DNA from: Pedobacter sp. W3I1
Lineage (GTDB): Bacteria > Bacteroidota > Bacteroidia > Sphingobacteriales > Sphingobacteriaceae
Direction of reading: 5' to 3'
NCBI RefSeq assembly: GCF_030816015.1
Contig: NZ_JAUSXN010000001.1
Coordinates: 2,914,001-2,978,000 of the forward strand
DNA length: 64,000 nucleotides
Below are positions 1-8,233 of this stretch, piece after piece. Numbering within the stretch: position 1 is the stretch's first letter; the number at the start of each line of letters is the position of its first letter. A program made the position numbers and the translations under genes. The notes under the pieces are model-generated. The model saw only the letters and a program-made list of their open reading frames with translations. It was not told the DNA's origin and ran no database searches.

Positions 1-2
1 CA

Positions 3-314
3 GATGATGAGGTTTCTTTTGAATGGGAAAACCCTTCAGGGAAAATGAAGAAAACTTTTAAACTGGACGGACGAGGGCAATCGGTCTTTAACCATCCCGC
101 AGAAAAATTTGAAGGCGGAAAATCTGAACGAAGAGATGGGTTTAATGCTGTTTTTACGCACGATGCGGCGATTAAACCGAATGCATGCGGTTCGCCCGTT
201 TTCGATTGGGAAGGAAATTTTTATGGCATTAATATCGCCAGGTTCAGCCGGACGACGACGGTGGTGATTCCGAAGAAAACAATAATAGATTTTGTTTTGA
301 AGATAATGCAATAA
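3..314 (+). CDS. C-terminal end of a trypsin-like serine protease (partial)
   Basis: The reading frame is open from base 3, so the gene begins before the window; only about 103 residues are visible. They contain NACGSPVFDWEGNFYGINIA, which resembles the strand around the nucleophilic serine of chymotrypsin-fold proteases (usual form G-x-S-G-x-P-V, then a Gly-rich turn and a hydrophobic strand). Here the residue two before the Gly-Ser pair is Ala and the usual Gly-Asn/Asp-Ser-Gly core is Cys-Gly-Ser-Pro. A terminal helix (IDFVLKIM) follows, as in the S1 fold. His and Asp of the triad would lie upstream and cannot be checked. An inactive homologue is possible. Confidence 0.55.
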   Translation, partial: DDEVSFEWENPSGKMKKTFKLDGRGQSVFNHPAEKFEGGKSERRDGFNAVFTHDAAIKPNACGSPVFDWEGNFYGINIARFSRTTTVVIPKKTIIDFVLKIMQ

Positions 315-343
315 ATATCTTCCTAATCTTGTCCAAAAATAAA

Positions 344-451
344 TGTCATTCTGAACATAGTGAAGAATCTCTAGCTAAAGAGAGTCTGGACAAAGACTTT
401 TCTATTGAATAAGTCTGTGTTAAAAGATTCTTCACTGCGTTCAGAATGACA
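344..451. repeat. REP-like inverted repeat
   Basis: The left arm 344-370 (TGTCATTCTGAACATAGTGA then AGAATCT) and the right arm 425-451 are near-perfect reverse complements separated by about 54 bp. Related arms recur at 714, 8117, 11563, 20322, 27112, 27267, 27396, 27512, 27562, 41834 and 42445, always between genes. The form resembles bacterial REP/BIME palindromes. A transcript could fold into a long hairpin and act as a terminator or RNA stabiliser. Confidence 0.75.
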
Positions 452-862
452 ACTATGGGATAGAAAAGCGCATCATGTATGCAATTACTTCCACAAAAAG
501 ATAGAAGCGGAAAGAAGGACTGTCTAAACCGAAGAGTGCTAGACTTGCTTTACAAAAAAAACGAGACTTTATACATTTGTTTTTGGAGCGCAGCGCCAGT
601 GCATCTATTAAAGTCTGTTCCCGTGCTTCGCTGTATCCCTCCGCTGCGCTTCAGGGATGCCGCTATGCCCGGGGCTAAACACTCTTTTTCTGCAAGGAAT
701 CTGATGCACGATCTGTCATCCTGAGCCTGTCGAAGGACCTTTTTTAAATTAACCCGCTTATTCAAAATCGGTCGTCATTCCCGCGCAGGCCTATCGTGTG
801 GACACGTCTTTTTTAAGAATTGTTTGGGCATCATGCTAGCTGGCTTTAATAAACCACAGTCT

Positions 863-1145
863 TTACCGAAGGACGCCGTCAATCCCAAGTGGCGGGAGAA
901 TCAAAAAAACAGGTGCAGAATAGAATAAATTGCACTTACAAACCTTAAACGCAGTGGTTTTGTGTTCATTAGCACTGAATTCAAGTTTAATATAAATTGA
1001 ACACAAAACGAAGTGCCACTGTTTTTTTGATGAGCGTGGGCGGTGAGAAGCCACATTGCTGGATTGACAAAGCGCTTTGGGTACTTTGGCGCTCCAAAGT
1101 ACCATGCCCCCGCGGCAAAGAGCGGAAAAAATCAACATTTGTCCC
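863..1145 (+). repeat. Dispersed repeat element B, copy 1
   Basis: About 280 bp that recur in reverse orientation at roughly 49098-49385. Shared blocks in order are CGCCGTCAATCCCAAG, a run AATCAAAAAAACAG, CGCAGTGGTTTTGTGTT, AAGTGCC..CTGTTTTTTTGATG, CATTGCTGGATTGACA, GCGCTTTGGGTACTTTGG then the hairpin half CGCTCCAAAGTACCATGCC, and CGCGGCAAAGAGCGGAAAAA. Spacers between blocks have diverged. Neither strand has an open frame shared by both copies, so a structured or mobile non-coding element is likelier than a gene. Confidence 0.7.
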
Positions 1146-1375
1146 CAAATTATTACTTCTGAAGGAATCAGGACCAGTTAATAGTGGGAAAGATGCTGAA
1201 ATAAATTCAGCATGACGATCGCCTTAGGAATATGTGCTTAGAACAAATACAGGCTGGTGTAGATGTGTTCACACGATAGGCGCAGGCGGGAATCTTAAAG
1301 CTCATTGCATTAAGATTATCTGCGATGAGCACTTCGTGGTTCCCAATCATTTACCAATGACAGATTTTAAATTGG

Positions 1376-1457
1376 CGTCATCTCGACCGAAGCAAATGCG
1401 GAGTGGAGAGATCTTTGGACGATGTTAAAAAATCTCTCCACTACGGTCGAGATGACG
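1376..1457. repeat. REP-like inverted repeat
   Basis: CGTCATCTCGACCGAAGC at the left is mirrored by CTACGGTCGAGATGACG at the right, with inner arms GGAGTGGAGAGATCT and AAATCTCTCCACT. It is a second palindrome family (GTCATCTCGA/TCGAGATGAC), also seen at 20322-20409 and in part at 27112. Confidence 0.7.
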
Positions 1458-1528
1458 ATTTTTCTATTGCTAAGACCCTGAAATAAATTCAGGGTGACGA
1501 TCGTGTTAAGAACAATCGATAAGATAAA

Positions 1529-2797
1529 TTATTTCTTCAACAATGTGTCAATCTCCGTATTAAATTCTTTCACAAATTCATCATAAAATTTGCCGGTGGC
1601 CGGGCCATTAAAACCAGTATGGATTTGTGCTACATTACCCTGTTTATCGATGATTATTGTGGTTGGGAACGATAAAAAAGAATCGAGTGCAGGCAACGAT
1701 TCAGATACCACTTGTTTATCGGCAGTGCCTGCAATAACCTGGTCGTATTCAATTCCAAAACGTTCGCGGAAACGTGTCATCACCTTTTTTGCGTATTCAG
1801 GTTCGGTGGAGCGCTCGTAATGCAACGCAATAATTTCTACTCCACGTTTCTTGTTTTCTTTATACCAGGGCGCTATAAAAGTAGCTTCGTCAACACAATT
1901 TGGGCACCAGCTTCCGGTGATGGTTAAAATCACCACCTTGTTTTTGTACTTTTCATCCTTTAACGAAATCTTTTTGCCGTTGATATCAGGAAAGCTAAAA
2001 TCAAGTGTTTTGTATCCTTTTTTGAGGTAGGTGAGTTTATAGGGATCGGGTAGGGCAGCATCTTTATTTTTAGTTCCCGTAAAAGGCTGACTGCCCCTTG
2101 CGCCTAAAATTTCACCCCTTAACGAGCCATCTGCCTGGAAAGTTCCTTTGTAATAGGCAGGAGAGGAGCCAATAAAGCTCGAAAGTTGGAATTCATTTCC
2201 TTCTACAACACCTTCCAGATAGCGCGAATCGCCGGTTACGCGGAGAAAAGTACCCGTAAGTTTGTTCCCCGTCTGCTTAAATAAACCGACTGTTTTTTCT
2301 TCTTTGCCATTTGGCGATGTAAAAACCACATCATAACTACCAGAATAGTCTGCTGTTGCAGGTTTATCTGTTTTAAAACGGTAATTTTTTCGTTCAGCAA
2401 TAATGACCAAAGGTTTGCCTGCTTTATCTTGTTTTCTTAAAACACCCGTTAATTGGTCACCATCTATAGCAAATGCGAGTTCGTTATCAAACTGATCCAG
2501 TTTTACGAAAAGTGAATCGGATGTTTGTTTTACAAGGCCACCTTCGAAACGCTCTTCAGCATTGCGGAAATATAATTTCTGCTGACCGCTTTTTTCGCTG
2601 ATCTCGAAGTTGAAAGGAATTTCTAATCCTTCCTTTACTTTAGCTATTCCACGCCAGTTGCCGAGGGCAACAAATGCTTTTTGTTTTTTCCCTTGAAGCT
2701 TTGCCGCCTGGTTATTTGCTAATGCAACATGTTCCTGAGCGTAGGTAAAAGTTATTGATATGGCCAATATGGCTGTTAAAATGGATTTTAATTTCAT
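1529..2797 (-). CDS. TlpA-type thioredoxin-fold protein, secreted
   Basis: A 422-residue protein with an N-terminal signal peptide (residues 1-20, ending TYA-QE). Residues about 35-250 form a Bacteroidota-type N-terminal region of beta-rich sequence. The C-terminal 160 residues are a thioredoxin/AhpC-TSA fold with the redox motif W-C298-P-N-C301, a cis-Pro region (SFPTTIIIDKQGNV) and a terminal helix. TlpA-like proteins of this kind act as periplasmic disulfide reductases or oxidoreductases. The gene points away from the riboswitch-controlled SusC/SusD genes and shares the 570-bp intergenic region with them; a common sulfur theme is possible but unproven. The start is chosen because the signal peptide begins there. 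Confidence 0.85.
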   Translation of the reverse strand: MKLKSILTAILAISITFTYAQEHVALANNQAAKLQGKKQKAFVALGNWRGIAKVKEGLEIPFNFEISEKSGQQKLYFRNAEERFEGGLVKQTSDSLFVKLDQFDNELAFAIDGDQLTGVLRKQDKAGKPLVIIAERKNYRFKTDKPATADYSGSYDVVFTSPNGKEEKTVGLFKQTGNKLTGTFLRVTGDSRYLEGVVEGNEFQLSSFIGSSPAYYKGTFQADGSLRGEILGARGSQPFTGTKNKDAALPDPYKLTYLKKGYKTLDFSFPDINGKKISLKDEKYKNKVVILTITGSWCPNCVDEATFIAPWYKENKKRGVEIIALHYERSTEPEYAKKVMTRFRERFGIEYDQVIAGTADKQVVSESLPALDSFLSFPTTIIIDKQGNVAQIHTGFNGPATGKFYDEFVKEFNTEIDTLLKK

Positions 2798-2909
2798 TGG
2801 GATGTGTATTTGTCGACTAAACTAGTAGACAAAGATATGGATGTAATTGCCAAAGAAAAAATATTTCAATAAAATTCTATAAAAACTATAGGATAAATGG
2901 AATAAGTTA

Positions 2910-2917
2910 TACCTTTG
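2910..2917 (+). promoter_or_regulatory. Bacteroidota -7 promoter element
   Basis: TACCTTTG matches the Bacteroidota sigma-ABfr -7 consensus TAnnTTTG exactly and lies about 20 bp before the riboswitch aptamer. No clear TTTG at the expected -33 distance is present. Transcription would start near 2923. Confidence 0.55.
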
Positions 2918-2934
2918 CCCCAGTTATTTTAAAA

Positions 2935-3107
2935 TACTTATCAAGAAAGGCGGAGGGAATGGCCCTGTGAAGCCTTAGCAACCATCTAATTTTTAGAAAT
3001 GGTGCTAATTCCATCTCAGATGAATCTGGGGTAGTTAAGTCAGTTGTTTGCGTTATCCTTATCAAAAATATATGGAGCACTTCTGATTTAAGGGGTGCTT
3101 TTTTTTT
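2935..3107 (+). promoter_or_regulatory. SAM-I (S-box) riboswitch with terminator
   Basis: The core aptamer signature is clear: TCAAGAAAGGCGGAGGGAAT, then GGCCCTGTGAAGCC, TTAGCAACC, the paired ATGG/GGTGCTAATTCC half, a P4-like hairpin CAGAT-GA-ATCTG (about 3017-3028), and TAAGT (3036-3040) pairing with ACTTA (2936-2940) as P1. The platform is an intrinsic terminator: AGCACTTC (3076-3083), an 8-nt loop, GGGGTGCT (3092-3099), then nine T. Binding of S-adenosylmethionine by this class normally favours termination, so downstream genes would be on when SAM is low. Confidence 0.9.
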
Positions 3108-3157
3108 GCCCTGAATGCGTTCTTGAAATTAAATATGCATTAAATAAAATCATTCAA

Positions 3158-3232
3158 ATGAAAAAGACAGATGAGCTGAAATCCATTGAAATAAACCTTA
3201 ACACATGCTTCCGAATGCGTGGAGCCTGTTAA
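3158..3232 (+). CDS. Putative leader peptide ending in cysteine
   Basis: A 24-codon frame starts MKKTDELK and ends TCFRMRGAC. It lies between the riboswitch terminator and the SusC gene. Its last codons (GCC TGT TAA) are the 5' arm of the next terminator, so ribosome position at the final Cys codon would decide whether that hairpin can form. This is the geometry of translation-coupled attenuation. The peptide has Cys at positions 17 and 24. Expression is inference; no family is recognised with certainty. Confidence 0.55.
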   Translation: MKKTDELKSIEINLNTCFRMRGAC

Positions 3233-3259
3233 AATTGCTCCGTTTTAACAGGCTTTTTT
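3221..3259 (+). terminator. Attenuator-like intrinsic terminator
   Basis: Stem GCCTGTTAAAA (3224-3234) pairs perfectly with TTTTAACAGGC (3243-3253), followed by a T run to 3259. A competing short stem GGAGC (3221-3225) with GCTCC (3237-3241) overlaps the 5' arm and could serve as the alternative fold. The 5' arm contains the stop codon of the leader peptide. Confidence 0.75.
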
Positions 3260-3366
3260 AGACTAACCATTCCATTATTTTTTTTTAAAACAAAACACGT
3301 TTTTGTCGTGGTGGAATTGTTTTGCCCAAATTATTATCCCTTTTAACTAATTATTAACTACACAAT

Positions 3367-6300
3367 ATGTTTAAAAATTTAAAATCAATAGCGTTTATCT
3401 TTCTGCTCTTCATGGCACAAAAGCTTTCCGCTCAAGATGTCACGGTTACCGGAACGGTAAAGTCGGCAGATGGCGAAACACTCCCAGGTGTTTCCATTTT
3501 AATAAAAGAAACCAAACAAACAACCATTTCAGATGGGAAGGGTGCTTTTTCAATTCATGCACCAGATAAAGGCACATTAGTATTTTCTTATATCGGTTTT
3601 AAGAGTCAGGAAATACAAATCAATAAAAATCCTGGCCCGATTTCGGTCATTCTTCAGTCGAGCGATAATGCGCTGGATGAAGTAGTAGTTACAGCATTGG
3701 GTATTTCGAGGCAGAAGAAATCGCTGGGTTATGCGGTTCAGGAATTAAAAGGACAGGATTTGGCTGAAGCCAAAGAATCTAATTTGGTGGATGCACTTGC
3801 CGGAAAAATTGCAGGGGTGCGTGTCACCAACAGCCAGGGGAGTATGGGTTCATCACGTGTGGTCATCAGAGGTGAAACGTCTATTGCCGGAAATAACCAG
3901 CCTTTATTTGTGGTTGATGGGATTCCGGTAGATAATTCGCAGTTAAATTCGGCTGGGGCAAGAGATTATGCCAATACCATTTCAGATATCAATCCTGAAG
4001 ATATAGAATCAATGAGTGTGTTAAAAGGACCAAACGCTGCGGCACTATATGGTTCGAGGGCTGCAGCCGGCGTGATCTTGATCAAAACTAAAACAGGTAA
4101 ATCGAAAAAAGGAATTGGTATCGAAATCAATTCGAATGCTGTTTTAGAAAGCCTGCTTACTTTGCCAGTTTATCAAAATGCCTTCGGGCAGGGGTCAGAA
4201 GGTCAGTTCAGTTATGTAGATGGTGCTGGTAAAGGATTAAATGATGGGGTAGATGAAAGCTGGGGACCAAAATTAGACGGAAGATTAATTCCACAGTTTT
4301 TTTCGAAAGGTGTAGCCGTTCCGTTCGTAGCACATCCAGATAACGTACGCGATTTCTTTCAAACCGGATATGCATTAAATAACGGTGTATCTATTGCAGA
4401 TGCTAACGAAAAATTCGATTACCGCTTATCATACAATAACCTGAAACAAGTTGGTATTGTGCCCAATTCTGGTCAGGGAAAAAATGCTTTCGTACTAAAT
4501 ACCACTTTACGGATTACTCCTAAGTTAAGTATAACCGCTAACGCAAATTACAGTAAACTTGCTTCTGATAATTTGCCAGGTACAGGCGGTTCAAGATCAA
4601 CCAGTACCATGTTACAGTTTACCTGGTTTGGCCGTCAGGTTGATATTAACCAGTTAAAAGACTATTTGGACGAGAATGGAAAAACGTTTAACTGGAACAA
4701 TAACTATTATAGCAATCCTTATTGGGTCGCTTATGAAAATACGGTTTCGCAAAACAGAAGCAGGATTATTGGAAGCGTAGCCCTTAATTATAAAATTATT
4801 GACGGACTTAATTTTAATTTCAGATCAGGAACCGATTATTATAACGACAGGCGTAAAATCAGAATTGCTTATGGCACCAACGGAACGCCTTTTGGTTCTT
4901 ATACCGAAAGTGCATTTACCGTTAACGAAAACAATACCGATGCCACGCTGAACTTTAACAAGCAGTTAAATGATGATTTTAGCCTGGAGTTATTGGGTGG
5001 TGGTAATATCCGCAGGCAATATATAGAACAGAATGATCAAAGTGCACCAAAGTTAGCCGTTGCAGGATTGTATACCCTAAAAAATTCACGCGACCCGTTA
5101 ACATCTTCTAATAACTTATCGCGCTTAAAATCGTATAGTGTGTATGCGTCAGGTCAGATTGGTTTTAGAAATTATCTTTTTGCCAACATTACGGCAAGGA
5201 ACGATTGGTCGTCTACTTTGCCGGCACAGAACAGATCTTATTTTTATCCTTCATTTAATGGAAGTTTCATAGCTACCGAAGCATTCGATATTAAAAGCGA
5301 AACACTTGATTATTTGAAAATACGCGGAGGTTGGTCTAAAGTAGGTAAAGATGCCGATCCTTATCGTTTGATCAATACTTATCCATTTAGTGCACCATTT
5401 AATGGAAATCCTCAGCTTAATATCAGTAGTATCGACCTTAATCCTAATCTTAAACCCGAAACCACTACATCCTCAGAACTTGGGGTTGAAGCTGTTTTCT
5501 TTAATAAAAGGTTGCGTTTAGATGTAAGTGCTTATAATACCAATAGTTACAACCAGATTTTGGCGGTTGATGTAAGCCAAAGTACAGGCTTTAGCTCTAA
5601 ATTGCTTAATGCCGGGAAAATCAACAATAAAGGAATAGAAGCACAATTGGGCATTACTCCGGTAAAAAAAGCCTTTACCTGGGATGTTAATGTGAATTTT
5701 GCAGCCAACAGGAGCAAAGTAATAGAACTGGACGCTGAAAAATTATTGACTAACTATGTTGTAGCTACCAATTCTGCTCAGGTAATTGCTACGGTTGGAC
5801 AACCTTATGGATCATTGTTCGGAACAGCCTTCTTAAGAGATGGTAATGGAAATATCATTGTTAATGCTACAGGAGCACCGGCTACAAATCCGACCAAACA
5901 GGTTTTAGGTAAATATACACCAGACTGGATTGGTGGAGTATACAATACTTTTAGTTATAAAGGTATAAGCCTAGGTGTGTTGGTTGATGCCAGTATTGGT
6001 GGTTCTATTTACAATGGCACCTATGCAACAGGTACTTACACAGGCGTGTTAGCTTCTACCTTGCCAGGAAGAGCTGCAGAATATGGAGGTATATCCTATT
6101 ATTATCCTGACAATGATAAAAACAAAGGAACGGTGAGGGTAAATGGAGCTGCCCCTGCAGGTGTAACGGTTTATGATGATGGGATGGTTTTTGATGGCGT
6201 AACAGCTGATGGTAAACGCAATGAAAAAGTGTTGCCTGCCCAGCAATATTATAAATCGTTCCGTACCATTGATGAATCTAATATTTTCGATGCCTCTTAT

Positions 6301-6534
6301 GTAAAACTCCGTGAAGTAAAACTGAGCTACAACTTGCCGGCAAAATGGATCCGTCCTTTAAATCTACAGGGCGTTTCCGTTTCACTTGTTGGCCGTAACC
6401 TGTGGATCATCCACCGCAATGTAGTTGATATTGATCCTGAGGTTGCCTTTAATACCGGAAACGGCCAAGGCTTAGAAAGTCTTTCTAACCCAAGTACACG
6501 CAGTTACGGTATAAATCTGAATGTTAAATTTTAA
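3367..6534 (+). CDS. SusC/RagA-type TonB-dependent outer-membrane transporter
   Basis: 1055 residues. After a signal peptide (1-22, ends LSAQ) comes a CarboxypepD_reg-like beta-sandwich (about 25-100), then the TonB-box region DEVVVTALGISRQKKSLGYA, a plug domain with the SusC-typical VDGIPVDNSQ and ILKG-like SVLKGPNAAALYGSRAAAGV, and a long beta-barrel ending in an aromatic-rich strand (YGINLNVKF). It would move a ligand across the outer membrane using TonB energy, with the SusD-like partner encoded 2 bp downstream as lid. Transcription passes through a SAM-I riboswitch and a second attenuator, which points to a sulfur-containing ligand rather than a plain sugar. This is inference. Confidence 0.92.
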   Translation: MFKNLKSIAFIFLLFMAQKLSAQDVTVTGTVKSADGETLPGVSILIKETKQTTISDGKGAFSIHAPDKGTLVFSYIGFKSQEIQINKNPGPISVILQSSDNALDEVVVTALGISRQKKSLGYAVQELKGQDLAEAKESNLVDALAGKIAGVRVTNSQGSMGSSRVVIRGETSIAGNNQPLFVVDGIPVDNSQLNSAGARDYANTISDINPEDIESMSVLKGPNAAALYGSRAAAGVILIKTKTGKSKKGIGIEINSNAVLESLLTLPVYQNAFGQGSEGQFSYVDGAGKGLNDGVDESWGPKLDGRLIPQFFSKGVAVPFVAHPDNVRDFFQTGYALNNGVSIADANEKFDYRLSYNNLKQVGIVPNSGQGKNAFVLNTTLRITPKLSITANANYSKLASDNLPGTGGSRSTSTMLQFTWFGRQVDINQLKDYLDENGKTFNWNNNYYSNPYWVAYENTVSQNRSRIIGSVALNYKIIDGLNFNFRSGTDYYNDRRKIRIAYGTNGTPFGSYTESAFTVNENNTDATLNFNKQLNDDFSLELLGGGNIRRQYIEQNDQSAPKLAVAGLYTLKNSRDPLTSSNNLSRLKSYSVYASGQIGFRNYLFANITARNDWSSTLPAQNRSYFYPSFNGSFIATEAFDIKSETLDYLKIRGGWSKVGKDADPYRLINTYPFSAPFNGNPQLNISSIDLNPNLKPETTTSSELGVEAVFFNKRLRLDVSAYNTNSYNQILAVDVSQSTGFSSKLLNAGKINNKGIEAQLGITPVKKAFTWDVNVNFAANRSKVIELDAEKLLTNYVVATNSAQVIATVGQPYGSLFGTAFLRDGNGNIIVNATGAPATNPTKQVLGKYTPDWIGGVYNTFSYKGISLGVLVDASIGGSIYNGTYATGTYTGVLASTLPGRAAEYGGISYYYPDNDKNKGTVRVNGAAPAGVTVYDDGMVFDGVTADGKRNEKVLPAQQYYKSFRTIDESNIFDASYVKLREVKLSYNLPAKWIRPLNLQGVSVSLVGRNLWIIHRNVVDIDPEVAFNTGNGQGLESLSNPSTRSYGINLNVKF

Positions 6535-6545
6535 ATATGTCCATC

Positions 6546-7982
6546 ATGAAAAATAATAAACTATATATACTGGCCATTTTAACATTGGCATTTTCATCTT
6601 GTAAAAAAGAGCTTGATGAAGTAAACATCAATCCTAATGCAACAGAGATTCCACAGATCGATTATTTACTTACGGGTACCACTAAAGTTACCGCCGATGC
6701 CTATTGGGGCGTAACCAATAATATGAATTCGAGCCTGCTTTTTACACAGCAATGGGCAAAAGTACAATATACCGAAGAAGACCGTTTTATCTACTCCAGC
6801 AGTAGCTTTACGTCTTTATGGGCAACAGGTTATGCGCAGAGTATTGCGGGCTATAATAAAATCATCGAACTGGCCGATGCACAAGGCAATCCAAATTACA
6901 AAGGGGTGGCCCTGGTTTTACGCTCCTGGGTGTTTTTATTGCTTACTGATGCCTATGGCGATGTTCCATATACCCAGGCCGGACAAATCAAACAGTTTAT
7001 CACACCTGTTTACGATAAGCAAAAGGATGTATATTACAGTGTTTTAAACGACTTAAAAACAGCTCAGACATTTTTAGATCCTGCCTCGGGAAAAGCTGTT
7101 GTTGGAGACATCGTATACGGTGGCAATATTGCCTCATGGAAAAAATTTGCTAATTCTTTAAGGCTTCGTATCGCCTTGCGTATTGCTGATAAGGAACCTG
7201 TTAAAGCAAAGCAGGTAATTGATGAAGTACAGGCCGAAGGAGGTAGCTATATTAGCAGCAGAGCAGATATTGCCCAGGTGATTTACAGCGATTCGCCACA
7301 GCAAAATCCGGTGGCTGCTTCATTCGAAACCAGGGAAGATTACCGCATTAGTAAAACCTTAATAGATAAATTGTTTAGCTTAAACGATTTAAGATTACAG
7401 GTTTATGCCAGTAAAACTGCTAATCCTACGCCGCAAAATTACGTTGGTATTCCAAATGGCTCAACAAACTCAGAAGCGAGCAAAATAGGATTGGCAAACT
7501 CTTCAAGACCAGGTGCTTACTTTTTAGCACCAAAAGCACCAGCAGTAATTTTTAGTTACGCCGAACTGCTTTTTGATAGGGCTGAAGCCGCTGCAAGAGG
7601 CTTTACGGCAGAAAATGCAGCTGACCTATATAAACAGGCCATCAGGGCGTCCTTTGATCAATACAGTATAGGTGGAAGTGCCGTTGAAGATTATCTAAAT
7701 CAGGCTTCAGTACAATATGATGCAGGTAATTATAAAAAATCAATCGGCGAGCAAAAATGGATTGCCTTATTTGGGCAAGGCCTGGAGGCCTGGGCGGAGC
7801 GGAGAAGATTAGATTATCCGCAGTTAACTGCTTCTGTAAATACGGTGCTTAATGGGCAAATTCCGGTACGTTTTATCTATCCAGGTACCGAGCAATCATT
7901 AAACGGACAGAATTATAAAAATGCCGTCAGCAGCCAGGGAGCAGATTTATTAACCACCAAACTTTGGTTTGATGCTTTTTAA
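6546..7982 (+). CDS. SusD/RagB-like nutrient-binding lipoprotein (SusD-like_2 type)
   Basis: A surface lipoprotein of 478 residues from this start; an in-frame ATG at 6537 would add three residues, but the signal peptide MKNNKLYILAILTLAFSSC begins here. The lipobox is AFSSC. The body is helical (TPR-like) with FANSLRLRIALRI, a block typical of the SusD-like_2 subfamily (PF12771), and a C-terminal QKWIALFGQGLEAWAERRR. It is the lid and binding partner of the SusC protein just upstream. This subfamily is less often tied to glycosidase genes than classical SusD, which fits the absence of carbohydrate enzymes around this pair. Confidence 0.88.
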   Translation: MKNNKLYILAILTLAFSSCKKELDEVNINPNATEIPQIDYLLTGTTKVTADAYWGVTNNMNSSLLFTQQWAKVQYTEEDRFIYSSSSFTSLWATGYAQSIAGYNKIIELADAQGNPNYKGVALVLRSWVFLLLTDAYGDVPYTQAGQIKQFITPVYDKQKDVYYSVLNDLKTAQTFLDPASGKAVVGDIVYGGNIASWKKFANSLRLRIALRIADKEPVKAKQVIDEVQAEGGSYISSRADIAQVIYSDSPQQNPVAASFETREDYRISKTLIDKLFSLNDLRLQVYASKTANPTPQNYVGIPNGSTNSEASKIGLANSSRPGAYFLAPKAPAVIFSYAELLFDRAEAAARGFTAENAADLYKQAIRASFDQYSIGGSAVEDYLNQASVQYDAGNYKKSIGEQKWIALFGQGLEAWAERRRLDYPQLTASVNTVLNGQIPVRFIYPGTEQSLNGQNYKNAVSSQGADLLTTKLWFDAF

Positions 7983-8003
7983 TGCATTCTTAACTATCGT
8001 GAT

Positions 8004-8023
8004 GTCAGATGTTACCATCTGAC
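8004..8023. repeat. Short palindromic repeat GTCAGATG/CATCTGAC
   Basis: GTCAGATGTTACCATCTGAC is an almost perfect palindrome. A sister copy with GTAA in the centre is at 49655-49674. Confidence 0.6.
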
Positions 8024-8032
8024 ACTAAAACA

Positions 8033-8168
8033 AAAAGAGGCTGTATCATAAGTTGTGATTCCATTCAAACTTGTCACGTTGAGCTTGTCGAAACGCTTTG
8101 CGAGGCATTTAAACGGGTCCTTCGACAGGCTCAGGATGACAATCTATATTTATGATACAGCCTCTTTT
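8033..8168. terminator. Long hairpin with 19-bp perfect arms
   Basis: AAAAGAGGCTGTATCATAA (8033-8051) is exactly complementary to 8150-8168, which ends in TTTT. Between them lie REP-type arms (near 8073-8095 and GTCCTTCGACAGGCTCAGGA at 8117-8136). The nested structure follows the SusD stop and faces the end of a convergent gene, so it can serve as a bidirectional terminator. GAGGCTGTATCA also occurs near 47468. Confidence 0.6.
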
Positions 8169-8233
8169 GTTTTCTAAAATATCTAAAGAAAAAGGTACCT
8201 CTGGGATAGAGCTTCCTTATTTCTTCCAGGTAT

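Larger units (their letters stand above)
315..1528. other. Gene-free region with several dispersed repeats
   Basis: I see no convincing gene in these 1.2 kb. The stretch is a mosaic of intergenic repeats: a 27-bp inverted pair at 344-370/425-451, a CCTGAGCCTGTCGAAGGA unit at 714-743, a CCTATCGTGTGGACACG unit near 788, a copy of a longer repeat (element B) at about 863-1145, a palindrome GATGCTGAAATAAATTCAGC near 1190-1210, and another inverted pair at 1376-1457. Short open frames here fall inside repeats, lack family resemblance and have composition unlike the neighbouring genes. Confidence 0.7.

Noticed and set aside
479..1428. Several frames of 64-91 codons on both strands
   Set aside because: They fall in REP-like and element B repeats, have no domain pattern and no shared frame with the second element B copy.
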